A stretch of 38,763 bases of DNA, taken from positions 1 through 38,763 of IMG/VR virus record IMGVR_UViG_3300045999_001134. The stretch is one strand, 5' to 3'. How positions within the stretch are numbered: position 1 is the stretch's first letter; each line of letters starts with the position of its first letter. Of this stretch, positions 1-6,509 are shown piece after piece. The position numbers and the translations under genes were made by a program. Source of the stretch: a virus. The notes beneath the pieces are model-generated. The model made no database searches. It saw nothing but the letters and a program-made list of their open reading frames with translations, and had not been told where the DNA came from.

Positions 1-613
1 TGGTGAGTACATAGATAACCCACTAAGTAATGACCGTGAGAAATATATCCACAACCTTTTTGTCAGATTCGATACCTATGTTTCTGACAAATTGTTTCTT
101 TACGATCAACAGGGTACGACTTCTGCGGATAAGGTCATAGCGATGGCGAGATATTGCGCTATGGAACTAGGAATCAAGCATATCTTTATCGATAGCCTGA
201 TGAAGTGCGTTAAGGGTGAGGATGACTTTAATGGTCAGAAGAACTTTATTGATGAGCTAACGGCATTGGCTAGGGATCACTCGGTACACATCCACCTAGT
301 TCACCATATCCGCAAGCTGGTCAATGAGGAGCAGCAGCCGAATAAGAACGACTTGAAGGGTTCTGGATCTATCTCGGATCAGGTGGATAACGTCTTCCTA
401 ATGTGGCGTAACAAGAAGAAAGAGAACATGAGGAACAGGGGCGAGATGGTAGACGAAACACAGCCAGATGCTTACCTAATGTGTGAAAAGCAGAGGAACG
501 GTGAGGCTCAGGAGTGGTATGGGCTTTATTACCATAGTAGCAGCCAGCAATTTATAGAGAAGGTTGGAGCCATGCCTATGGACTTTGATAATAAGGGTAG
601 ATTTAGTGGATGA
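1..613 (+). CDS. DnaB-type replicative helicase, C-terminal part (left-end copy)
   Basis: This is an incomplete gene. The reading frame enters from the left edge (first full codon at base 2) and stops at 611-613. It aligns without gaps to residues 131-333 of the complete helicase at 36061-37062. Visible elements are the Walker B segment (IFIDSLMK), the two-histidine motif (LVHHIRK) and the KGSGSISDQVDN segment typical of RecA-fold hexameric helicases that unwind DNA at the phage fork. The first 114 bases are identical to the other copy. After that the two differ mostly at silent codon positions, with a few substitutions. The last residues differ (RFSG here, KFAQ there) because the next gene differs. 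The internal ATG at 92 is not a real start; the missing part lies outside the window. Confidence 0.9.
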   Translation, partial: GEYIDNPLSNDREKYIHNLFVRFDTYVSDKLFLYDQQGTTSADKVIAMARYCAMELGIKHIFIDSLMKCVKGEDDFNGQKNFIDELTALARDHSVHIHLVHHIRKLVNEEQQPNKNDLKGSGSISDQVDNVFLMWRNKKKENMRNRGEMVDETQPDAYLMCEKQRNGEAQEWYGLYYHSSSQQFIEKVGAMPMDFDNKGRFSG

Positions 614-809
614 CTCCGAAGAATACCGTCATAAGTGTGAGGTTTCTCAGGTACTACGCTGGAGAGCTGAGGATAGGAACAAGGCTATTGAATACTTAGC
701 TAGGGTTAGAAAAGCTAGGGGTGATGTAGTAGCAGAGAAGCTAGCCAATGACTGTAAAGAGCAGTGGGCTAAGGGAAACAGAGGGGAAAAAGGAGACTGG
801 CGTGACTAA
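606..809 (+). CDS. Conserved small charged protein, function unknown (left copy)
   Basis: This is a 67-residue protein starting at a GTG that overlaps the helicase stop by 8 bases. It is rich in Lys, Arg, Glu and Asp and probably helical, with repeated R-x-R-x-A segments (for example LARVRKARGDV). I recognise no domain. The right-end homologue (38065-38265) starts with ATG and overlaps the methyltransferase gene by the same 8 bases, which supports the GTG start here. Retention of the ORF in both variants, despite different upstream genes, argues that it is real. It lies in the replication operon, upstream of the VRR-NUC nuclease gene. Confidence 0.7.
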   Translation: MDDSEEYRHKCEVSQVLRWRAEDRNKAIEYLARVRKARGDVVAEKLANDCKEQWAKGNRGEKGDWRD

Positions 810-1014
810 AGATGACATTATCCGCATGGCGCGGGAGGCTGACTTGCTAACCACAACTGAGCCAAATGGTTATCAAGTTTGGATTCCTGAGAACCTTGAG
901 CGTTTCGCCGCCCTAGTCGCAGCAGCAGAGCGCGAAGAATGTGCGAATCTGGCTTTTAACGCAAAGACATATTTAGAAGCAACAGCAGCTATCCGAGCAA
1001 GGGGTAATAAGTGA
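802..1014 (+). CDS. Variant-specific 70-residue protein, function unknown
   Basis: It starts at GTG 802, preceded by an AAAGGAG ribosome site inside the previous gene, and ends in a GTGA overlap with the VRR-NUC gene. The protein begins MTKDDIIRMAREADL and continues with a segment rich in Ala, Glu and Arg (LVAAAEREECANLAF). It is likely all-helical. Its layout resembles small phage proteins often left as hypothetical. It is absent from the right-end copy of the locus, where the preceding ORF abuts the nuclease directly, so it behaves as an exchangeable cassette. Confidence 0.7.
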   Translation: MTKDDIIRMAREADLLTTTEPNGYQVWIPENLERFAALVAAAEREECANLAFNAKTYLEATAAIRARGNK

Positions 1015-1298
1015 GAGCTTACCGAGTAGATGGGAACCAGAAGGCTATTGTTGCTGCACTGCGGGAAGAAGGGTTTATCGTCCAGCATCTGCATAAGGTA
1101 GGGGAAGGATGCCCTGACTTACTGGTAGGTCATAGCCATAACGGCAAGCGTTATAACGTCCTGCTAGAGCTTAAGGACGGGGATGGCAAGCTAACGGCAC
1201 AGCAGGTTATCTGGCATCACGGCTGGAGAGGTCAGGTAGCTATTGTTAATAATGCAAAAGATGCAATAAAAGCGGTATATGACCATTGCAAAGGCTAA
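1011..1298 (+). CDS. VRR-NUC domain nuclease (left copy)
   Basis: This 95-residue protein is essentially a single VRR-NUC domain of the PD-(D/E)xK fold. Probable catalytic residues are D36 (in GCPDLLVG), E53 and K55 (in LLELKDG), followed by the conserved LTAQQVIWH helix. Stand-alone phage VRR-NUC proteins are thought to cut branched or single-strand-containing DNA during replication and recombination. Its position at the end of the replication operon, after the helicase, fits that role. The start is GTG in a GTGA overlap with the preceding stop. The right-end copy (38262-38549) has a TTG start and differs at one residue in the LLE(L/I)KDG stretch. Confidence 0.88.
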   Translation: MRAYRVDGNQKAIVAALREEGFIVQHLHKVGEGCPDLLVGHSHNGKRYNVLLELKDGDGKLTAQQVIWHHGWRGQVAIVNNAKDAIKAVYDHCKG

Positions 1299-1335
1299 AA
1301 CTATCGGAAAGTAGTAACTGATAGAAATATTTATG

Positions 1336-1363
1336 TTGCACTTGGAGAATACTATGCTATAGT
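1336..1363 (+). promoter_or_regulatory. Sigma70-type promoter, extended -10
   Basis: TTGCAC at 1336-1341, a 16-base spacer and TATAGT at 1358-1363 preceded by TGC form a good extended -10 promoter for the small-gene operon starting at 1404. A short inverted repeat (CTATC 1301-1305, GATAG 1320-1324) lies just upstream and could be an operator or a weak hairpin. The whole element is conserved in the right-end copy. Confidence 0.6.
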
Positions 1364-1403
1364 TCTTTCACAGCAGCACAATATCAATCACTAGGAGCTG
1401 AAT

Positions 1404-1691
1404 ATGAAGAACGATCTCAACACAGTAGATACCTTGGGCGCACTTCTGGCACAAATTGCAGATTTAGAAAAACAAGCAGAAGCAATCAAGTCTGAACTCA
1501 AAGATGCAAGCACAGCGCCAAATGGCTCAAATACTTACGAGGGTTCTTTGTTTAAAGCTACAGTAATTGAATCTAACCGCAACACGGTAGATTGGAAAAA
1601 ATTAGCTGCTGATGTAGGAATTGATGCTGCTGTAATTGCAAAATACACAAAAGTTTCTGCTGTTTTTTCTGTAAAAGTTACTAGCCGTTAA
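1404..1691 (+). CDS. Hypothetical protein with N-terminal coiled coil
   Basis: A 95-residue protein and the first gene after the promoter. The start ATG follows a clear GGAG site. Residues 10-35 form a probable coiled coil (LLAQIADLEKQAEAIKSEL). The remainder has the look of a small alpha/beta domain (VDWKKLAADVGID, then a beta-rich KVSAVFSVKV tail). I do not recognise a catalytic motif. Its opening is repeated at 38655-38763. Confidence 0.75.
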   Translation: MKNDLNTVDTLGALLAQIADLEKQAEAIKSELKDASTAPNGSNTYEGSLFKATVIESNRNTVDWKKLAADVGIDAAVIAKYTKVSAVFSVKVTSR

Positions 1692-1692
1692 C

Positions 1693-2022
1693 ATGAAAAC
1701 AATAAATCCCCACGAAGCCATTGACTACATGATTCGGCATTCTGCTGAATATGCTCAAGCCAAGGCTCAGGTTACGTACCTTGAGGAATTCCGCAAGAGC
1801 AAGAAAGCCATGCTATTTGCAGGAGCCATTGGTAATACTATTGCCGACAAAGACAATTTTGCGTACAGTCATCCAGAGTATTTAGCTGTACTCGATGGGC
1901 TTAAAGAAGCTGTAGAAAAGGCAGAAACACTTAGGTGGATGTTGGTAGCAGCACAGGCCAGAATCGATGTCTGGCGGTCACAGGAAGCATCTAATCGCGG
2001 TATAGATAGATCAACTCAATAA
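1693..2022 (+). CDS. Hypothetical helical phage protein
   Basis: A 109-residue, almost entirely helical protein starting one base after the previous stop. It has a central YLEEFRKSKKAMLFAGA segment and a C-terminal helix ending RIDVWRSQEASNRG. Proteins of this type are common next to recombination and replication genes of short-tailed phages, but I cannot assign a function. It is co-transcribed with the small genes on either side. Confidence 0.75.
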   Translation: MKTINPHEAIDYMIRHSAEYAQAKAQVTYLEEFRKSKKAMLFAGAIGNTIADKDNFAYSHPEYLAVLDGLKEAVEKAETLRWMLVAAQARIDVWRSQEASNRGIDRSTQ

Positions 2023-2031
2023 GAGGATAAT

Positions 2032-2265
2032 ATGAACGACACAAACATAGTGGATGATAACAACTTAGTGCAGTGCGAGTATTGCGGTTATGTAACAGAT
2101 AGTGATGATGTTCCTACGGCGAACGATCCTTGCTGTTCTGACGGAACCGTAACGGTATGTCCTGAATGTGACGAGGGCGAATCTTTCTTACGCTATGACC
2201 CGGCAAAGGCAATTATTCGAGACCAAGGAATTGCCCCTCAAGCTGCGGAATCTAACCGAGCATGA
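2032..2265 (+). CDS. Zinc-ribbon-like small protein
   Basis: A 77-residue protein with cysteine pairs C15-C18 and C43-C46 and an extra C34-C35, a spacing expected of a zinc ribbon. A strong AGAGGATAAT site precedes the ATG. Its 3' end overlaps the next gene in another frame by about 70 bases. It may be a small regulator or host-interaction protein; nothing in the sequence decides. Confidence 0.7.
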   Translation: MNDTNIVDDNNLVQCEYCGYVTDSDDVPTANDPCCSDGTVTVCPECDEGESFLRYDPAKAIIRDQGIAPQAAESNRA

Positions 2266-2377
2266 GATAGAACAACTAGGTATAAAGCATTTCGGTAATC
2301 TCAAGTATTACTATCCAGACCAGATTAAAGCTCTGGTTCTGGATGTCCAAAAGAAACTCCAAGGGAAGAATAAATGA
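2195..2377 (+). CDS. Hypothetical 60-residue protein overlapping its upstream neighbour
   Basis: The ATG at 2195 gives a 60-residue basic, helical protein (NLTEHEIEQLGIKHFGNL, then a Lys-rich tail). A longer version from a GTG at 2168 is possible. The overlap with 2032-2265 is 71 bases in a different frame. The reading is convincing in its second half, which lies outside the overlap, so I favour a real gene. Function unknown. Confidence 0.6.
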   Translation: MTRQRQLFETKELPLKLRNLTEHEIEQLGIKHFGNLKYYYPDQIKALVLDVQKKLQGKNK

Positions 2378-2417
2378 CCATCACACTAACCCGCAAGGAA
2401 GCTACAGGAGTACAACA

Positions 2418-2519
2418 ATGAAGCGGGACTTTTGGCTTTCTTTTGCTGTCTTTTTGTACGTTGGTAATCTTGTTGGATGGGTAGTTTATTGCACGTATCG
2501 TTTATGGAGCCAACAATGA
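2418..2519 (+). CDS. 33-residue single-pass membrane microprotein
   Basis: ATG 2418 is preceded by AGGAG at good spacing. The product is one hydrophobic helix (roughly residues 6-25, LSFAVFLYVGNLVGWVVY) with positive charges near both ends. It ends in an ATGA overlap with the next gene. Phage membrane microproteins of this kind often act on host membranes or enzymes, but no specific role can be read here. Confidence 0.6.
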   Translation: MKRDFWLSFAVFLYVGNLVGWVVYCTYRLWSQQ

Positions 2520-2695
2520 CCACTTGCGAACGATGCGGAGAAATTAACCCGGCTGAGGTACATACCTGTACACCTAAGCGCGAATGGAAATGGCTGAATG
2601 ATGAGGAAATAGAGCAGATTATTGACAAACATTGGGACGATCCATCGATGTTTGCCGAAGCCATCGAAGCCAAGCTAAAGGAGAAGAATGCGTGA
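2516..2695 (+). CDS. Small C-C-H-C zinc-finger protein
   Basis: A 59-residue protein starting at ATG 2516 within an ATGA overlap. C4-x2-C7 and H16-x-C18 form a likely zinc site. An acidic helical tail follows (LNDEEIEQIIDKHWDD). It ends in a GTGA overlap with the next small ORF. The role is unknown; it is one of several tiny zinc proteins in this genome. Confidence 0.65.
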   Translation: MTTCERCGEINPAEVHTCTPKREWKWLNDEEIEQIIDKHWDDPSMFAEAIEAKLKEKNA

Positions 2696-2772
2696 GCAAT
2701 GAACCTAAAAAATCACTTTGGAGAAAACGCAGCGACAAAAGACGGGAAGAATTGCCACCACAAAACAAATAA
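2692..2772 (+). CDS. 26-residue basic microprotein (candidate)
   Basis: GTG at 2692 lies in a GTGA overlap with the preceding stop and runs to TAA at 2770-2772. The product is very basic (KKSLWRKRSDKRREELPP). Translational coupling is its main support; there is no separate evidence of expression. Confidence 0.4.
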   Translation: MSNEPKKSLWRKRSDKRREELPPQNK

Positions 2773-2817
2773 ATAATGTATTATTCCATTGGTTTCACTA
2801 ACATCATGGAGATGACA

Positions 2818-3360
2818 ATGGAAGAAATTTGGAAAGATATACCGGGGTATGGAGGTCATTATATGGCATCGAATCTTGGGAGGATCAAGGTAAAAGCTAG
2901 GAAAATAAGGAAATTTTGTGGTTTACACGGCAAAGAAGTAGACCAGATATATAAAGAAAGATTATTAAATCCTTCTAAAGCAGACAAATATGGGCATATG
3001 TCTGTGCATCTTGGGGTTAACAAAAAGAAACATGCTGTCGCTGTACATAGGCTAGTCCTATTTGCTTTTGTTGGATATCCTCCTGAAGGACATGAAGGTT
3101 GCCACAACAATGGAATAGCAAGTGACAACAGAATTGAAAACTTACGTTGGGATACTCATGCAAACAATAATCTTGACAGGAAGAATCATGGAAAATACCC
3201 AACTGGCAAAGATCATCCTATGTATGGTAAAAAAATGAGTGACGAACATAAAGCAAAACTTTTAACTTTCCATCTTGGGCAAAAAAGACCACAAGAATGG
3301 ATAGATAACATGGCAAAAGGAAGAAAAAAGAATGCTTTACAGAAACAAGAAGCTTCTTGA
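2818..3360 (+). CDS. Free-standing HNH homing endonuclease with NUMOD modules
   Basis: From ATG 2818 (preceded by GGAG) the product has 180 residues. Residues 1-25 match the NUMOD4 module (EIWKDIPGYGGHYMASNLGR). The HNH core spans about residues 77-111 (HRLVLFAF, CHNNG, NRIENLRW). A NUMOD3-like DNA-binding segment follows near residue 131 (KDHPMYGKKMSDEHKAKL). Such enzymes cut recipient genomes to spread their own gene. The gene is clearly more A+T-rich than its neighbours, which suggests recent acquisition. Its 3' end overlaps the next gene by 29 bases in another frame. ATGs at 2806 and 2776 are alternative starts. Confidence 0.88.
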   Translation: MEEIWKDIPGYGGHYMASNLGRIKVKARKIRKFCGLHGKEVDQIYKERLLNPSKADKYGHMSVHLGVNKKKHAVAVHRLVLFAFVGYPPEGHEGCHNNGIASDNRIENLRWDTHANNNLDRKNHGKYPTGKDHPMYGKKMSDEHKAKLLTFHLGQKRPQEWIDNMAKGRKKNALQKQEAS

Positions 3361-3625
3361 AATAGCACGAAATTTTCCTTGTCAACATTGTGGAAAGCAG
3401 GATGGAACGATTGTTGCTGCTCACTCAAATCAGTTGCGAGATGGGAAGGGAAAGGGTATAAAGGCTAGTGATTACAGAATTGCTAGCCTTTGTTTTATTT
3501 GTCATATGGAGCTAGATCAAGGTAAAAATCTATCTAAGCAGGAACGAATAGAGATGTGGGAAGAAGCGCATAGAAAAACATTAGGTTTACTTTTTGACAA
3601 TGGTCATTTAGAGGTGAATTTATGA
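3332..3625 (+). CDS. DUF1364 / Ref-like HNH nuclease-family protein
   Basis: A 97-residue protein with C17-x2-C20, AAHSN around H31 and C54-x2-CH (C57, H58), the metal-binding pattern of DUF1364 proteins of phage nin regions, which are related to the RecA-dependent nuclease Ref of phage P1. It may nick DNA at recombination intermediates. It starts inside the HNH gene and ends in an ATGA overlap with the following gene, so it belongs to the same transcript. The homing endonuclease may have inserted just upstream and created the overlap. Confidence 0.75.
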   Translation: MLYRNKKLLEIARNFPCQHCGKQDGTIVAAHSNQLRDGKGKGIKASDYRIASLCFICHMELDQGKNLSKQERIEMWEEAHRKTLGLLFDNGHLEVNL

Positions 3626-3786
3626 TGAAGAAAACCAAGGCCGAGAAGAAGATGAGCAAGGTCTATAACGAGTTCAAAGCTGGGACTCTGCATAGCGGTA
3701 AAGGTGGGCCTGTTGTTAAGTCTAAGAAACAAGCCACTGCAATTATGCTATCAGAAGGCCGTAAAGCCGCTAAGGGGAAGAAATGA
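3622..3786 (+). CDS. Small basic protein, DUF6496-like
   Basis: A 54-residue protein from ATG 3622 (ATGA overlap), which may also start at the second ATG. The pattern MSKVYNEFKAGTLHSG, then a K/Q-A-T-A-IMLSEGRKA helix, matches the short DUF6496-type proteins found in many phages. It is strongly positively charged, so DNA or nucleoid binding is plausible but unproven. It heads a run of three such basic genes joined by ATGA overlaps. Confidence 0.65.
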   Translation: MMKKTKAEKKMSKVYNEFKAGTLHSGKGGPVVKSKKQATAIMLSEGRKAAKGKK

Positions 3787-3935
3787 AGACCGGGCTGTAT
3801 GCTGCGATCCATGCCAAGCGTAAGAGGATTGCCGAGGGTTCTGGCGAGAAGATGCGTAAGCCGGGAACGAAGGGAGCGCCCACAAAGGCTGACTTTAAAG
3901 AAGCAGCTAAGACCGCCAAAGGCAAGAAGAAATGA
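3783..3935 (+). CDS. 50-residue Lys/Arg/Gly-rich basic protein
   Basis: Starts in an ATGA overlap and ends in another. It begins MKTGLYAAIHAKRKRIAEG, followed by a conserved-looking KMRKPGTKGAPT segment and a Lys-rich tail. Short proteins of this design are common in environmental phages, next to DUF6496 and DUF6321 genes. A nucleic-acid or capsid-packaged role is possible; none is shown. Confidence 0.65.
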   Translation: MKTGLYAAIHAKRKRIAEGSGEKMRKPGTKGAPTKADFKEAAKTAKGKKK

Positions 3936-4228
3936 CAGCGGCATGGACTAAGAAGGCTGGGAAGAATGCTAAGGGCGGTCTTAACGAAAAAGGCCGCAAG
4001 TCCTATGAGGCTGAGAATCCCGGATCTGATCTTAAAGCTCCGGTTAAGTCAGGGGATAACCCAAGGAGAGCCTCTTTCCTAGCCCGTATGGGTAATATGC
4101 CCGGTGCGGAGTATAAAAATGGTGAGCCTACTCGTCTGCTACTGTCTTTACGAGCATGGGGAGCCTCCAGCAAGGCTGATGCCAAGAAGAAAGCCGCAGC
4201 CATATCTGCTAGAAACAAGAAAAAGTGA
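3932..4228 (+). CDS. DUF6321-like basic protein
   Basis: A 98-residue protein with the sequence pattern AWTKKAGKNAKGGLNEKGR, LKAPVKSGDNPRRASFLARM and GNMPGAEYKNGEPTRL, which I recognise as the DUF6321 pattern of environmental phages. The C-terminus is Lys-rich (SKADAKKKAAA). It is translationally coupled to both neighbours. Function unknown; its position just before the structural genes and its high positive charge would suit a packaged DNA-binding protein. Confidence 0.7.
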   Translation: MTAAWTKKAGKNAKGGLNEKGRKSYEAENPGSDLKAPVKSGDNPRRASFLARMGNMPGAEYKNGEPTRLLLSLRAWGASSKADAKKKAAAISARNKKK

Positions 4229-4743
4229 GCCATCAAAGCCAGCTAGACTTTGTGCGTGGATTAACGCTCAAGTTCCCTATATTTTTCGCAGGTCAAAAAG
4301 TCCTAGAGATAGGCAGTCTGGACATTAACGGATCGATTAGGCAGTTCTTTAACGCAGCGCAATACGTTGGCGTTGATCTTGGTGAGGGTAAGGGAGTTGA
4401 CCTAGTAGCCAAGGGAGAAGAACTAGACTTCCCTGACGATTCCTTCGATGTTGTTGCGTCTTGTGAATGCTTTGAGCATAACCCTGAGTGGGCTAAGACG
4501 TTTGACAATATGGTCAGGATGGCTCGTAAGTTTGTATTCTTTACGTGTGCTACAGAAGGCAGACCAGAACACGGGACTAGGCGTACAAGTCCATCAGATG
4601 CCCCATTTTGCGGGGACTATTACCGTAACTTAACAGAGCAGGACATTAGGGATAACTGCGACTTGTCTAAGTTTGAGCAGTACGGCTTTTCCACTAATGC
4701 AAACCCTGCTGATCTATATTTCTGGGGTATATGCAAGCTATAG
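4225..4743 (+). CDS. Class I SAM-dependent methyltransferase
   Basis: A 172-residue Rossmann-fold methyltransferase starting at GTG in a GTGA overlap. Motif I is at residues 27-36 (VLEIGSLDING), the acidic residue after strand 2 is D51 and the motif IV region is SFDVVASCECFEH. The layout matches Methyltransf_11-type small-molecule or sugar methyltransferases rather than a DNA base methylase, since there is no (D/N)PPY. Its 3' end overlaps a glycosyltransferase gene, so the two may modify the same sugar or glycan, perhaps on the virion or host surface. Confidence 0.82.
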   Translation: MSHQSQLDFVRGLTLKFPIFFAGQKVLEIGSLDINGSIRQFFNAAQYVGVDLGEGKGVDLVAKGEELDFPDDSFDVVASCECFEHNPEWAKTFDNMVRMARKFVFFTCATEGRPEHGTRRTSPSDAPFCGDYYRNLTEQDIRDNCDLSKFEQYGFSTNANPADLYFWGICKL

Positions 4744-5441
4744 TTATTTGCACTATCGGTAATCCCGGTATAACGATATTACTGGAAAGCATCAAGGTCT
4801 ATGCTCCAGAACTACCAATTTATCTATGCTCAAATAACCTTAGCCTCTGGGGAACAATACGTTCGAGAATGTCGGAACTTAATGTTATCTACAGGCCAAA
4901 TCCTGCTACCAATTTTGGAGACGCATATAATGCGGGTATCGATTATGCCTTCAGCAGGGGACACGATTCACTGATCGTAGCTAACGATGACGTTGTTATA
5001 ACACCGAGTACTATAGATCTGCTCAAGGAAGATGCGGAAATTCTGGAATCCAATGGCGTAAATCTCGGATTCTTAGGTGCTAGATCTGATTATGTATTGC
5101 CTGACCAGAACATTAGGTTCCCTGTTTACGATGATAGGCAGGAAGGACTGTACTGGGCTAGTGAGGCCAAGATTAAAGAGACTGCTGTCATAGCGCCCAT
5201 TTTTGCCACGATAAGTAAGAAGGCATGGGATGTAGCTAAATTTCCGAGCACGAATTGGTATTCCGATAATATAATATGCCATGACCTGCAAAAAGCGGGA
5301 TTTAGGCATTTTGTCTCAAGGGCTTATGTGCATCATGCAGGAAGCCAGACGGTAGGGACGGATTACAAGAAATGCCACGAGGAGCCACGAGAGTGGATAA
5401 AGGCTAACAGGCCGGACGTATACGAGGCATTTTATGGCTGA
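4731..5441 (+). CDS. Family 2-like glycosyltransferase (GT-A fold)
   Basis: A 236-residue protein beginning with a beta strand and loop (QAIVICTIGNPG), then a nucleotide-sugar binding region (NFGDAYNAGIDYAFSRG) and an acidic NDDV metal site at residues 85-88. A late region has GFRHFVSRAYVHHAG. This is the outline of GT2-like enzymes, which move a sugar from a nucleotide donor. The start overlaps the methyltransferase gene by 13 bases. Together they could decorate a virion protein, DNA or host lipopolysaccharide; the target cannot be read. Confidence 0.75.
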   Translation: MQAIVICTIGNPGITILLESIKVYAPELPIYLCSNNLSLWGTIRSRMSELNVIYRPNPATNFGDAYNAGIDYAFSRGHDSLIVANDDVVITPSTIDLLKEDAEILESNGVNLGFLGARSDYVLPDQNIRFPVYDDRQEGLYWASEAKIKETAVIAPIFATISKKAWDVAKFPSTNWYSDNIICHDLQKAGFRHFVSRAYVHHAGSQTVGTDYKKCHEEPREWIKANRPDVYEAFYG

Positions 5442-6084
5442 CGGATTATTGACTAGCATTCTTGGAGCTATTGATCGCCAGAAACAGGCTACTAAGGCTG
5501 GCCTAGGATTGCTGGTTAACGATCCTATGGAATTTGCTAGAAATGCAACAGCACGATATTTCCCGACTCCTGAAGAAGTAGCACAGCAAAGAGCGTTAGA
5601 GCAGTCTGGTGGTATGGCAATGAATACGCCATACATGGACAAGATGTTTAACTTAGCGCAATTTCAGGGAAGTATTAAGCCTACCGGATTACTTCCTTCT
5701 CCCCAAAGTTTAACTATGCCATCTGTTCCAACTGTTGACCAAATGAAACAATATGGCAGAACTGAGGTTGTCCCATTGTCTAAGGCTGTAAGTTTTCAAA
5801 GCGCAAGGAATTGGGAAAAGTTTAATGCTGGGAAAGGGCCGGGTGATTTGGTTGCTGGTTATGGAGATAAGCCATTAGCTTTGCGGCTTGAGACTGGAGA
5901 ATATGTTATTTATGATGGGAATCATCGAACTGACTTAGCGTTAAGTAAAGGCAAAACAGAATTGCCTATGCACGTTATTGACGTAAAGTCATATGATCCA
6001 GCACACGCAGGACGGAAACCAGTGCCAGATAAGATGAGTTCTGATGAGCTATTAAAGATGCTTTTTGGGAATGGCAGTAAGTAA
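5434..6084 (+). CDS. Protein with C-terminal ParB/sulfiredoxin-like domain
   Basis: A 216-residue protein. The N-terminal half (MADGLLTSILGAIDRQ and the YFPTPEEVAQQ segment) resembles N-termini of phage virion-associated proteins. The C-terminal half contains VVPLSKAV, then ETGEYVIYDGNHRTDLALSK with the DGNHR motif at residues 161-165, and PMHVIDV. This pattern is characteristic of the ParB N-terminal nucleotide-binding fold. It overlaps the glycosyltransferase gene by 8 bases and lies directly upstream of the terminase genes. It could be a nuclease or CTP-binding protein that acts at packaging or travels in the capsid. Both roles are inference. Confidence 0.6.
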   Translation: MADGLLTSILGAIDRQKQATKAGLGLLVNDPMEFARNATARYFPTPEEVAQQRALEQSGGMAMNTPYMDKMFNLAQFQGSIKPTGLLPSPQSLTMPSVPTVDQMKQYGRTEVVPLSKAVSFQSARNWEKFNAGKGPGDLVAGYGDKPLALRLETGEYVIYDGNHRTDLALSKGKTELPMHVIDVKSYDPAHAGRKPVPDKMSSDELLKMLFGNGSK

Positions 6085-6111
6085 GCATGACATCCAAAGG
6101 ATAATGCAATT

Positions 6112-6426
6112 ATGGAAACAAATAATGTTAAAGAAACTCAAAGTAACTGGAAAGTAGGAGACGGTACTGCTGGCCCGGGTAGACCTAAAGGATCAGCTAA
6201 TAAGTCCACTACTATCGTAAGAGAGGCTATAGCTAGCCTACTAGAGCGTAATGCTCCTAACATGGATAGATGGCTTAATGAGGTGGCTGATAAGGATCCT
6301 CATAAGGCATTGGACATTATCCAGAAGCTATCTGAGTACCATATCCCTAAGCTAGCTAGGACAGAGGTAACAGGTAGAGATGGCGAGGCTCAAGAGATGG
6401 TAATCCGTTGGGGAGGCAAGAAATGA
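6112..6426 (+). CDS. terS: Probable terminase small subunit (DUF5681-like)
   Basis: A 104-residue protein. Its N-terminal segment (WKVGDGTAGPGRPKGSANKST) is a glycine/proline-rich motif seen in DUF5681-type small terminase subunits, followed by helices for DNA binding and oligomerisation. It would recognise phage DNA and hand it to TerL. The AAAGGA ribosome site precedes ATG 6112. The placement immediately before TerL supports the call; only a 28-residue microprotein gene lies between. Confidence 0.75.
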   Translation: METNNVKETQSNWKVGDGTAGPGRPKGSANKSTTIVREAIASLLERNAPNMDRWLNEVADKDPHKALDIIQKLSEYHIPKLARTEVTGRDGEAQEMVIRWGGKK

Positions 6427-6509
6427 AGTATAGACAGATGGCTAACTGCCCTATGTGCAGTGCGTTTCTAGTAAACAACAAGTGCTTGAACTGCGGATAC
6501 GTTAAGTGA
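6423..6509 (+). CDS. 28-residue zinc-ribbon microprotein
   Basis: The ORF starts in an ATGA overlap with terS and ends in a GTGA overlap with terL. The product is little more than two CxxC knuckles (C9/C12 and C21/C24), a minimal zinc ribbon. It may be a real peptide or may serve to couple terS and terL translation. The four-cysteine pattern in such a short ORF makes chance unlikely. Confidence 0.6.
   Translation: MKYRQMANCPMCSAFLVNNKCLNCGYVK

Larger units (their letters stand above)
1..1512 (+). repeat. Left copy of the non-identical end duplication (pairs with 36452-38763)
   Basis: Bases 1-613 correspond to 36452-37062, 606-801 to 38065-38260, and 1011-1512 to 38262-38763. Bases 1-114 are identical to 36452-36565, and 1386-1512 (127 bases) are identical to 38637-38763. 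Between these the copies show scattered, largely silent differences and two gene-content differences: the methyltransferase gene is present only in the right copy, and the 70-residue ORF at 802-1014 only in the left copy. This is most likely two population alleles of one locus in an over-wrapped assembly. Confidence 0.85.

Noticed and set aside
564-809. 81-residue ORF start at 564
   Set aside because: It would overlap the helicase by 50 bases and has no counterpart in the right copy, whose homologous start corresponds to 606.
1-1512. Interpretation as direct terminal repeats
   Set aside because: Terminal repeats should be identical, while these copies differ in sequence and gene content.
2374-2421. 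15-residue ORF in an ATGA overlap before the membrane microprotein
   Set aside because: Too short and without a recognisable property; it may only couple translation.
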